This document shows, one piece after another, positions 24,146 through 33,600 of a DNA stretch of 35,007 bases. A model generated the notes under the pieces. The model had not been told where the DNA came from and made no database searches. It was given only the letters and a program-made list of their open reading frames with translations. The number at the start of each line of letters is the position of its first letter. Position 1 is the first letter of the stretch. The stretch is from a virus: positions 1-35,007 of the IMG/VR virus record IMGVR_UViG_3300043410_000711; one strand, 5' to 3'. A program made the translations under genes and the position numbers.

Positions 24146-27100
24146 TTATCTTGGGATAGTACCGGTTTTCCATAATGTAACTAAAGGACCTGCAACGTAG
24201 TTTTGTTGAATTGTACCTGCAGAGTTCTCAGTTCTAGCATCTATATATGCGGATACATTTTGAATACCTGGATTAGCATTACTAATATAGTAACCGCTTG
24301 TTGCCCCTATGGGAAAACTAGCATTAGAATACGAGGCTCCAGCTTGAAAAACATTATTACCAGTGCCATATACACCAGCTCTTACTTGTACTCTAATGTA
24401 TGTAGCCGCAGTTATAGGACCATCGAAATTAATATTAGCAGTAACAGAATTGCCACTATAACAGTCAGAACCATCAGCATACCATATACTAGTGACTAGT
24501 GGTATAGCACTTACGGTAAAGGCTTGAACTGTAAAAGTAAAAGACTGTCCTGCTACGCTAACGGTTACAGACTGAGCAGTGACTGTTGAGGTCGGCAATG
24601 TACTAGAGATAGTAAAATATGTATAATTTGTATCGTTTGAACTAATAGTACTACTGGTAGGGCTAACACTTACTCGACTAGCTCCTGCACCACTAATACT
24701 AGGGGTTAGGGTAACTCCTGAAGTAGTACCTGTACTAGTAACATAAAAAGTTCCGCTTGAATTGTTAGCTAAACTAGTAAAAGTATTACCTAACGAATAA
24801 CCGGGTGTTATATATCCGCAAGTTGCACTATTAGTTGCTACAGTAGTTTGGTAAGTTCCACCGCTACCATCATTTTTATCTTGATAGAGAGTATACTGGT
24901 TTGCACCAGTACCACAATACGTACTACCACTATTAGTACCTGCTGCTGGATACACAGAAGTATCATTAATTGTTACTGTAGTACTGGCTAGTCCGTTATC
25001 TAGAGATATTGAAAAGGTTTCTGTTCCTTCTGTTACTGAGTCTGCTTTTGCAGTATAAGTAAGTACATCACCATTCGATACTGTACCAGTTAAACTTGCC
25101 CCATTAAGATCAGTAGAAGTAACTCCTGATATAGTATATGCAAAGGATCCGCTTTGATTTGTACTAAAAGTTATAGTAAAACTGCTTCCTTCATTAACAC
25201 TGGCTACGCTACGGGTTAGTGAATAAGTTGGTGCTACATATCCGCAAGTTGCACTATTAGTTGCTACAGTAGTTTGGTAAGTTCCACCGCTACCATCATT
25301 TTTATCTTGATAGAGAGTATACTGGTTTGCACCAGTACCACAATATGCGCTACCACTATTAGTACCTGCTGCTGGATTTGAAATTACTACACTTACACTC
25401 TTAGAGGTAGAATCGCCAGTAGTTGCAGTGGCACTTATAGTAAAGTTATAAGTACCTGCTGTAGTTGGTGTACCACTTAAAGTATAAACTTGATAATAAG
25501 TTCCTGTAGTATTGCCACTTTTTGTAAGCGAAGTTCCAGAAGGCAATGTACCACTAGAGCTCCATTGTGCAGGATATTGGGTTCCATTAACAGTCATTAC
25601 AAAATAAGTGGAAAAACTGCTACTTACAGTACCACTAGTATTTCCACTTTGATTAATGCTTGTAGCTGCCACAGAAGTATCGCTAATAGTAACAGATACT
25701 GAAGCTAATCCATTATCTAAGGTCATTACAAAGGTTTCTGTACCTTCGGTCAGTGTATCTGCGCTTACACTAAAAATTCTGCTGCCTCCATTGGATAAAG
25801 TACCTGTTAAACTGGTACTACCAATGTCAGCTGAACTAATTCCAGTAATTGTATATCCAAAACTACCGCTTTGGTTTGTACTTAAAGTAACAGTAAAACT
25901 ATTGCCTTCACTGGTGGTATTTGGTGCAGCAGTTAAAGTATAGGTTGGGGTAACACTAGTATCATTTATAGTAATGTTATCACTGTAATACGTTGTACCA
26001 TCTACGGTAGCTGCAATTCTAAAATATTCGGTGCTTTCTGTTAAGGAGTCGTTTGCTGCAGAATAATTTACAGTAGTAGATCCCGAACTATTAGTATTAC
26101 CAACTGTTAAGCTAGTGGTATTCAGCGTAATATCTGCGGTTCCGGAACCATCTGCTCCTGAAGTAGGTGCAGCAGTAGCAAATGTTACAGATTTATTTGC
26201 CGCATAACTATAGTTAAACTGCACCGATCCACTAGTTCCTTCATTTAAAGCTGCTACAGTCCCAAAACTATAAGTAGGGGCAACATTTAGTACAGTAATA
26301 GATTTAGTTGCTACGATTGTTCCTGCTGCACTACCTGTTCGTAATTGTAAAACAACAGCGGTATCTGTAGTAACTATTCCAGCACTATAGTTTACATTAG
26401 TGCTAAAAGAATCTGAATTTACTAAAACGGAACTGGATGCGGGTGTAACTAAAGAATTATTTGTAGTTAAGTAAAGCGTAGTACCATTAACATTATTAGC
26501 TGTAATTGTTACTGCATAAGTATTAGATTCATTCCAACTATCTGCTGCAGATATTCCATACCCTATAGTTTTACTAGTATCATTTACAGTAATATCATTA
26601 CTAAAATATGCTACTCCATCTACTACTGCTCTAATACGGAATGTTTCAGGGCCTTCAGTGGTTGAATCATCAACTGCTGAATATTGTACATTAATAGATG
26701 TTGCTGCATTACCACTAACTGTCCAACTAGTGGTAATTAGGGCACCGTCACTTGCTCCGGAAATACTAGTACCTGCTGATGGTGCCCATGGTTCAAAGGT
26801 TACTGTTTTACCATTTGCATTAGTAGCATTAAATGTAGTATAGCCAGTAGCACCTTCATTTACACTATTAGGTGTAGACCAGCTATAGCTGGGGGTCATG
26901 CTGGTATCTAGTACTGATACATCTACATATTGTGTTAAACCATCTAAAGATAATCTAAATACTTCTGTACCTTCAGTTAAATAATCATTGGCAAAAGTAA
27001 AAGAGGCAGTAGCTGTATTATTATATACGTTAAAAACACCTGTAATGCCCCCAACACTTAAATCTGCTGCTGCAATTCCTGTTACAGTGTATCCAACAGC

Positions 27101-28030
27101 AGTACCATCATTAACTAGTGTGGTTGTTAAAGTTATAGTGATACTGGTGCCTTCATTAGTACTAGTTGCTGTCGAATTTAATACATAAGTAGGATTAGTT
27201 CCACCACCTGTGCCGCCGCTAGGTGCCTGATAAAAGTCTGCATCTGCGCATAAAATACTTAGATTTGATAAATTTCCAGCAATAAAATAAGCGTAATCTA
27301 CACTAATAGCAGCATCTTCGAAACCTTGAAATGTCCATAGAGGTTTACAGTCTATGTATTGTCCTCTACGTCTAAATACGTAGTCCGAGACACCATACCT
27401 TGTTAATAAGGTCTGATTAGTCTGAGTTGCGAAACCAATTAAACATTTGGGCAATAAATATATGGGATTTGTAGGCGTAGGTAAATAAAGTGAAGTAAGA
27501 TCGCTACCAGCCTGTCCTACTGAAAAAGAATCACTAATACTATAGGGTACTAACTGCGTCAATAAACTATCAAAAGTTTTTTGTCCTGTAGCATTATACA
27601 TTCTAAGTGCTAGCCCACTAGTTGTTAGCGCATTAACTCCATTAGCATCTACTGCAAAAATATATGCTGTAGGCAATGAATACGTAATTGGGCTGCCCCG
27701 AGAATTTGCAAAAACTGAGCAGTCAAAACTTAAGTTACCAGAGGCTTCTGAAGTTGAAAATAAATACCAAACATCTTTATCTGGCTGTCCTGCCGTCATA
27801 GAATCAGGTATTGCCCATAATACAATATACTGCCCAGTACCAATCATTACCATACTAGTACTATAGTCTCGTCTTACATAGCCAACATGTAAATTTAAAA
27901 CACTGCTTGCTGCTTCTGTATAGGTAGCAGTTGAATTAAACTCTAATTTTTGTATAAAAGTAGGGTTTACAAATTGACTATCTATTAGTAATTCTGAGCT
28001 ATCATTAATAACTCTAAGTCCTATTGTCAT
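24146..28030 (-). CDS. Tail protein with Calx-beta-like repeats and duplicated Cys motif, 1294 aa
   Basis: The N-terminal domain (about 1-268; MTIGLRVINDSSELLIDSQF) looks related to the 121-aa product just upstream and probably anchors it to the tail. After a Gly-rich linker (about 268-280) come about six Calx-beta-like repeats, each with NEGT/SEGN early, D-x-LTEGTE(T/Y)FR late, and a closing DTS (for example SVNEGSSFTITFSTNQSGSF and KADSVTEGTETFSISLDNG). A putative-Ig domain (about 770-880) is followed by two copies of a motif YCGTGANQYTLYQDKNDG...TNSATCGY, flanking one Calx-beta-like repeat. The C-terminal domain (about 1085-1294) is beta-rich. Calx-beta modules bind calcium in other proteins; here they may be stiff spacers. 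Ends just before the terminator. Confidence 0.86.
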   Translation of the reverse strand: MTIGLRVINDSSELLIDSQFVNPTFIQKLEFNSTATYTEAASSVLNLHVGYVRRDYSTSMVMIGTGQYIVLWAIPDSMTAGQPDKDVWYLFSTSEASGNLSFDCSVFANSRGSPITYSLPTAYIFAVDANGVNALTTSGLALRMYNATGQKTFDSLLTQLVPYSISDSFSVGQAGSDLTSLYLPTPTNPIYLLPKCLIGFATQTNQTLLTRYGVSDYVFRRRGQYIDCKPLWTFQGFEDAAISVDYAYFIAGNLSNLSILCADADFYQAPSGGTGGGTNPTYVLNSTATSTNEGTSITITLTTTLVNDGTAVGYTVTGIAAADLSVGGITGVFNVYNNTATASFTFANDYLTEGTEVFRLSLDGLTQYVDVSVLDTSMTPSYSWSTPNSVNEGATGYTTFNATNANGKTVTFEPWAPSAGTSISGASDGALITTSWTVSGNAATSINVQYSAVDDSTTEGPETFRIRAVVDGVAYFSNDITVNDTSKTIGYGISAADSWNESNTYAVTITANNVNGTTLYLTTNNSLVTPASSSVLVNSDSFSTNVNYSAGIVTTDTAVVLQLRTGSAAGTIVATKSITVLNVAPTYSFGTVAALNEGTSGSVQFNYSYAANKSVTFATAAPTSGADGSGTADITLNTTSLTVGNTNSSGSTTVNYSAANDSLTESTEYFRIAATVDGTTYYSDNITINDTSVTPTYTLTAAPNTTSEGNSFTVTLSTNQSGSFGYTITGISSADIGSTSLTGTLSNGGSRIFSVSADTLTEGTETFVMTLDNGLASVSVTISDTSVAATSINQSGNTSGTVSSSFSTYFVMTVNGTQYPAQWSSSGTLPSGTSLTKSGNTTGTYYQVYTLSGTPTTAGTYNFTISATATTGDSTSKSVSVVISNPAAGTNSGSAYCGTGANQYTLYQDKNDGSGGTYQTTVATNSATCGYVAPTYSLTRSVASVNEGSSFTITFSTNQSGSFAYTISGVTSTDLNGASLTGTVSNGDVLTYTAKADSVTEGTETFSISLDNGLASTTVTINDTSVYPAAGTNSGSTYCGTGANQYTLYQDKNDGSGGTYQTTVATNSATCGYITPGYSLGNTFTSLANNSSGTFYVTSTGTTSGVTLTPSISGAGASRVSVSPTSSTISSNDTNYTYFTISSTLPTSTVTAQSVTVSVAGQSFTFTVQAFTVSAIPLVTSIWYADGSDCYSGNSVTANINFDGPITAATYIRVQVRAGVYGTGNNVFQAGASYSNASFPIGATSGYYISNANPGIQNVSAYIDARTENSAGTIQQNYVAGPLVTLWKTGTIPR
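24812..24951 (-). repeat. 140-bp direct repeat, copy 2 (in the Calx-beta-type gene)
   Basis: This block encodes the Cys motif unit around YCGTGANQYTLYQDKNDG and its lead-in. It matches the block at 25238-25377 at 137 of 140 positions, with the three mismatches clustered around the codons for S-T-Y versus S-A-Y. The two copies are 426 bp apart and flank one Calx-beta-like repeat. Confidence 0.93.
25238..25377 (-). repeat. 140-bp direct repeat, copy 1 (in the Calx-beta-type gene)
   Basis: Partner of the block at 24812-24951. Identity at synonymous positions shows a recent duplication or gene conversion. Recombination between the copies would delete exactly 142 codons in frame (426 bp), removing one Calx-beta-like repeat. 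Confidence 0.93.
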
Positions 28031-28038
28031 GTAGTACC

Positions 28039-28404
28039 TTATTTAACAAAAATATATAAAACTGTATTATCATAATAAAATTCTGCCATACTAAGCCCAT
28101 AAGAACCTGGGTTATAAGCAGCTGCAGCCCATCTGACATAAGGTACATTATTTAGTATACCGGTTGTCCATTCATGTAGTCCAGGACGTAATTGAAAAGG
28201 TCTAATAGTTCTACCAGTATATTCTGAGAAATCTTTGTAATAAGCATAGATACCGGGTCTACTAGGCAAAGATTCCTGCCTAGTAGCTCCGGTACCTAAG
28301 TCAGTTAATGCAAACGTCTGACCATATACTGCACTTGGTGTAGAATTCTGTAAAACTATAGTGCTTCCATCAGATTTATATGTTTTTAGTCCATATGTGG
28401 CCAT
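28039..28404 (-). CDS. Small virion protein, 121 aa, likely tail-fibre attachment
   Basis: Starts by a 1-nt TAATG overlap with the end of the 749-aa gene. The sequence begins MATYGLKTYKSDGSTIVLQN, and this GLK/GLR...S..L pattern recurs at the N-terminus of the next gene (TIGLRVINDSSELLID), suggesting paralogous domains. The remainder (DFSEYTGRTIRPFQLRPGLH, YVRWAAAAYNPGSYGLSM) is aromatic and beta-like and ends TVLYIFVK. From memory, short phage proteins of this type have been grouped as a domain of unknown function (possibly DUF6453); that name is uncertain. Probably a tail-tip accessory protein. Confidence 0.8.
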   Translation of the reverse strand: MATYGLKTYKSDGSTIVLQNSTPSAVYGQTFALTDLGTGATRQESLPSRPGIYAYYKDFSEYTGRTIRPFQLRPGLHEWTTGILNNVPYVRWAAAAYNPGSYGLSMAEFYYDNTVLYIFVK

Positions 28405-30653
28405 TAAATACTTCCTAGCTTAACACGTAGCACACCTGCATTATAAATAGATATGCCTGAAGTTGTAATTAAAACGCCGTCAGTACCATTTCCGGTTACA
28501 GTAATATTATCTGTAACTGTTAGTGCACCTGTATTAGCTGAAATAGCTTGTAAATTACCTACTTTAAGTGAACTTAAATAAGGTATACCGATCCAGTTTG
28601 TTTGATTAGTTGCAGGATTATATAGTCCATCTACTTGATATAAGTACTGGCCTGCTGTAAGTGAAGCAGTGGAGTTAGTTTGCCAAGTTATGCCTGTAAA
28701 CCAAGTCCCTGTTGTTGGTACTACATCTCCAGTAACAGTTAAATTTGCAGGAGTACTTGATGGAGTTCCAGTTGTAATGGCATAAGCAACCCTCGCACTT
28801 ACTCCTTGCGCACCACTGGTTCCATTAGTTCCATTAGTTCCATTCGTACCATTTGTACCATTAGTAGCATAATAACTTTGAGCAACAATAGCTGCAGTTG
28901 TCCAATTAATAGTAGTTGTGGCATTAGTTGCCGAATCTGTTATAGTAACTGTGGCTGCCCATAGTGTCTGCCCTGCTAGCCCACTAGTAGATGTTGGTGG
29001 GGCTAATGTCCAACCACTTGGTGCGGCAAAGCTTGCTGTAGACCAAGTATATGTTGACGTACCTGAAGGGCCTGCAGGAATAGTTATTCCTGTTTGGTAT
29101 ACTCGTACAGTTACAGCATTAACACCATTAGCCCCATTAGAACCATTAGTTCCATTTGTACCATTAGTTCCATTTATACCAAAAGCGCCATTTTGACTTA
29201 ATGCAGATACAGATGCTCCAGTGGTCCAATCTACTGTAGTAGTTGTAGCAGTAGCTACATCATTAATAGACTTTGTTGCAGTCCATAATTTAATTAGTGC
29301 AGTACCAGGATTAGAGGGTATAGTAGTAGACCATCCATCAGAACCAGCATAGGAAGAGTTAACTCCGCTAGCCCAAGTATATATACTAGTACTAGTAGGT
29401 GTACTAGCAGTTGTAGCCCATTGATATAGATATGTTGTAGCATATTTAGGAGGACTTACACCATTAGTACCATTAGTACCATTAGTACCGTTAGTACCGT
29501 TAGTACCTGCAGCTCCTACTACAACGGCAGCACTAAATTCAGAAGCTGCTATTGTATCTGTTGTATCTATAGAATAAGCAGTTGCTTGTTTTTCCCATAA
29601 ATATTCTCCTGCAGACAATGTAGGAGCTGTTTGGGACCAGCCGTTTAAATTACCATCAGTAAGCGCGGCAGTAGCAAATGTATATGTAAATGTACCGCTA
29701 GGTGCTGTAGGCGCTGTAGTTGTGCTTGTATTTTTATTATATACTGATACAATAGCTGTTTTAGCACCATCAATACCACTTCTACTAATTATTTGTGGCG
29801 TTGAAAATTCCGTATAAGGAATAGTATCGGTAGCAGATATGCTTGAAGCTGTTGCTAAAGATATAAATAAGTACTCTCCTGCCGCAACACTCGGTGGAGT
29901 CTGTGACCAGCCATTTAAAGTACCATCACTAAGTACTCCTGTTGCAAAAGTATACGTAAACGTACCGCTAAATAATGCTGGAACAGTTGTAGTTGTATTT
30001 TTATTGTATAAGTAAATGGTAGCGCTATTAACGCCGTTGGTTCCGTTTAAACCATTATTAACTATACCCATGCCTATTGTTTTTGTAATAGGCGTAGTTA
30101 TTCCTGTACCTGTTACACTTAAAGTAACGGATACAGAAGTTGCATTAGCTGCAGGAGTTACTACTACTGATGCAGTATCTGTTGCTGATAAAGTGCCGCC
30201 AGTGATTGTCCAAGCATAGACAGGATTAGTAATACCATTAAGTACAGCTGTTAGCGTAGCATTAGCTGGAGTATAAGTTCCTGTAATACTTTTTGTAAAG
30301 GCACTATAACCAGAAATATCTACTGTTTGTGCACTTGCTACTATAGGTGTAGCAGTTAGTTGTGTAGAAACTGTATATACGGCTTCATCAATGTCACTAA
30401 TAAAAGCATATTTAACGTAATAAGGCGTACCGGCAACTAGCGAACTTCCGTCCGCTAGTTTCGATATCACAATAGATAAACTTAGTGCGTCAAATACCTT
30501 ATTGGCATCTGAAGGAGTAAACCCTGAAGTAGTAGAACACCATACTCTTACTTTGATTAGGTCATCACGTACATCAGCTGTACGAATAGTATCGTACGGA
30601 GTATCTAACTTTAAAATTACTGAATTTACGCCTGCGGATAAGGTTGCTGACAT
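28404..30653 (-). CDS. Tail fibre protein with GTN collagen-like hinges, 749 aa
   Basis: RBS AAAGGA precedes MSATLSAGVNSVILKLDTPY. Residues about 1-105 form a FnIII-like unit (VKYAFISDIDEAVYTVSTQL). An Ig-like unit follows (about 110-200, VYAWTITGGTLSATDTASVV). Then four repeats of about 80-100 aa share YLYNKNTTTT...GTFTYTFAT...LNGWSQT(P/A)P...AGEYL or their relatives YLYQWATTAS and VRVYQTGITIP. They are separated by GTNGTNGTNG hinges at about 380-395, 490-505 and 595-612. The C-terminus (AISANTGALTVTDNITVTGN...GVLRVKLGSI) resembles the end of gpJ-type host-specificity proteins. Together with the gene upstream it looks like a split hub/fibre arrangement. Confidence 0.86.
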   Translation of the reverse strand: MSATLSAGVNSVILKLDTPYDTIRTADVRDDLIKVRVWCSTTSGFTPSDANKVFDALSLSIVISKLADGSSLVAGTPYYVKYAFISDIDEAVYTVSTQLTATPIVASAQTVDISGYSAFTKSITGTYTPANATLTAVLNGITNPVYAWTITGGTLSATDTASVVVTPAANATSVSVTLSVTGTGITTPITKTIGMGIVNNGLNGTNGVNSATIYLYNKNTTTTVPALFSGTFTYTFATGVLSDGTLNGWSQTPPSVAAGEYLFISLATASSISATDTIPYTEFSTPQIISRSGIDGAKTAIVSVYNKNTSTTTAPTAPSGTFTYTFATAALTDGNLNGWSQTAPTLSAGEYLWEKQATAYSIDTTDTIAASEFSAAVVVGAAGTNGTNGTNGTNGTNGVSPPKYATTYLYQWATTASTPTSTSIYTWASGVNSSYAGSDGWSTTIPSNPGTALIKLWTATKSINDVATATTTTVDWTTGASVSALSQNGAFGINGTNGTNGTNGSNGANGVNAVTVRVYQTGITIPAGPSGTSTYTWSTASFAAPSGWTLAPPTSTSGLAGQTLWAATVTITDSATNATTTINWTTAAIVAQSYYATNGTNGTNGTNGTNGTSGAQGVSARVAYAITTGTPSSTPANLTVTGDVVPTTGTWFTGITWQTNSTASLTAGQYLYQVDGLYNPATNQTNWIGIPYLSSLKVGNLQAISANTGALTVTDNITVTGNGTDGVLITTSGISIYNAGVLRVKLGSI
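29461..29505 (-). repeat. Five 9-bp units encoding GTN hinge
   Basis: Three exact CCATTAGTA units and two with a single change encode a GTNGTNGTNGTNG hinge in the 749-aa fibre. Similar but less perfect 9-bp arrays lie at about 28812-28865 and 29130-29183 in the same gene. Confidence 0.9.
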
Positions 30654-30662
30654 ATTTATCCT

Positions 30663-33600
30663 TTAAACAATTGTTTTAATTTTTATAGTAGCGTACGAAC
30701 TAGTAGTACCATAATTATTAGTTTTATCCACTAATCTACAAGCAACACGATAATCTACACCTGCTTCTGATATCCTGGGCAATACTATATTCTCTACTTT
30801 TACTAAATCTAGTTTGCCTTGACCAGTAGTCTGTATTTCTGGAATTACAGGGGTAGTATCCCATAAATCTGCAGTTCCGCTATCCCTATAGAGTCTATAA
30901 GCGTACGATTTAAAATCCGCAGGTTGAGATACTATAATAGGATTTACAGTAATATAGTGATCTTCTAGATCAAGCACTAATTGTGGAGGATCATTAGGAT
31001 TAGTATTTTTACCAATATTAGTAAAAGCAAATGTATCTGACCAAGGGCCAGCAATATTACCAGTACTATCTAAATATCTAGCCCGTACTTTATACATTAA
31101 TCCAGTTGTTAAACCGGTAAATGTATAGCCACTAGCCTCTTTATTTACAATATTGGTAGTTCCAATACTGCCAGTAGAAAATTGTGAATTACCTAGCACA
31201 CACTCAAACTGCACGCGAGTTGCAACTTGCGGTAGATTGGCAGGATTTGAGAACGATACGATAGCAACGTTCTGATAGTTACCATTTGATACTTGTTCAC
31301 TTAACGGACTATTACTAATCACGCTATTAATAATAGGTGCTTGAGTAATCGAGTTTTTAATTAGTGGAGTATTAACTGTAGTCATATTAGCATTAAATAC
31401 TAATAAGCCACTTAAATCTGATGTATAAATATCAGGAGAATAATCAACTAAAGTTAATCTAGCACTATAATTATTACTTGGCTCTACTGCAATAACAATA
31501 CATTGCTGTATTTCTTTGGTTATTTCGCCAATCATAAATAAGTTATCAGATAGTACTCCATCACCGCTAACTAAAGCTGTGGTTAAGGTTATTGTATCCG
31601 TATATCCAGTAGTAGTAATAGTAGCTAAACGCTTTGTTATACTACCACTACCAATAGTGGTAGACAGGTTATTAGTGCGGATTAAAATATCGTAAGTTTT
31701 GCCTACTTCTAAGTACACTTCTTCAGTTAATTTTAAAGTAGTGCCAGTTATAACATCACCTACACCTGGGCCAATACGTCCACTCCCAGTTCCCCAATCA
31801 GGAACATCATGAGTTAATTTAATTAAATCGCCGCGAGTACACACTAACTGTTCAAAATCAACATTTAAAGTATACGTTTCTGGACGTAGCTTAATCTGTG
31901 CAAAATGCCAACGAGCAAGTCGAACTGCTTGATCTGCATTAGTTACTCCAGGTAAACTAAGTTGTTCGAATAGTTCTGCTGCTTTTTTACCGTTACCTGC
32001 TTCTTTTGCATAGCCATAATTATAAACAATTAGTTCATTGGCTTGAAATGCTAATGACTCATCTGCAATATTAATACGGAATGCATGCGGTAATATAGGT
32101 AAATTCTTTGTAGATTCAAATCCCCAGCTATTATGCGGAGTAAAATGTTGTACAGTATGAGTTCTAGGAGTATCTACGATAACACTCCATTTACCATCTA
32201 CGTAAGTAGGGCTAGCCATACCTGCTGCACAGATATCACGCAAAGTATCCATTACGCTTTGAGTACTTGTTAATACACTATTATAAGTATACTTTGGACA
32301 ATACTCTACTGTTCCAGTTCCAGAACCAGTACCTGTAGCATAAAAACTTTCGCCAATATTATTCGACCCTGCGCCAACAAGAGTCCAGTCAGTAGTGCCA
32401 GTAGATTTTACAGTATACCACTTACCTACGGTCAAACTACCGGCAGTAATTGTTTGTGGGATAGGATTACAATAATTATGCCATGCAATAATTGCTGCTT
32501 CGTCAAAACTATTCTTACTAGTAACACGGAAAGCATTAGCAGGATGCATTAATACATGTACAAACAAACTAGCCGGATTATTAGTAGCGCGGAAAACCCA
32601 TTGACCAGTATTACGATCCCAATCCCAGGTACGAGTCTGTACCATAGCATTGATGCCGTCAATTTGACCATTTACTTTGTTACTACTTTGAACACGAACA
32701 GCAGTTTTTGCTAAGTAACATCCAGGAGGGTTTACCATTGGCTTTTCTTGGCTATCATATCCAGTTACACTAGTAAGTACTACTTTATGATACTTATGAT
32801 AATCTGCTTCGTTTTCTGTCTCGTCGCTGTTTAATCTACGGGCACGAATTTGCCAACGACCACGAGTTAAGTTTTCAAGTGAATGTACCCAATTAAAAGC
32901 ATCTTTACGCTTATCAAAAAAACCAGCTGTACCAAAAGTAAGAATAGTATTAGCCGCAGGCACAATATTCAAACCACTATTAGCAGTATAAGTAATTAAA
33001 CAACCAATACCAGTATCATTGGGCTTAGTATTATTACCAGTTAGTATTACTTCATAACTTCCAGCTTTTAACTTAATTGGATTTTTAATAGTGTCTTTCA
33101 TACCTGGATCAGGTATTTCTACAACACGAACGCCATTAATACTTACAGTTCCACCATCATCGGCAGAAGCTTCAACCATGTAGTATCCGTCATAAGGGAA
33201 GGTAACTGTTTTTGTAATTGTATAAGTACCAAGACCACTAAAGCTACTTGGGACAACTCCGAAACTATTAAGAAAATTACCCCACATACCACGATTAATA
33301 GAACTAACATCAGTTCCAACAGCTTGGCGACTATTCCAAATCATTTGTTCGGTAGCATCTGTTACAGCACCACTAGCTTGGGAGTATACTTTTCCTGCTT
33401 CAATACTAATTGTTTTGGTTGTAGAATCACTAGTAGTAGCATCCATACCACTACCAAATGTAATTGTTTCTGCAGTTAGAGCGTAGTCTAGTCCTGTATA
33501 TCCACTATAGCCAGTTAAATGGTTAGTAACTAAAGTAACAGTGCCACTGCTAGATTGATGAAATGTATATAGTTTAACATATCCTGTAGGTACGGCAGGT

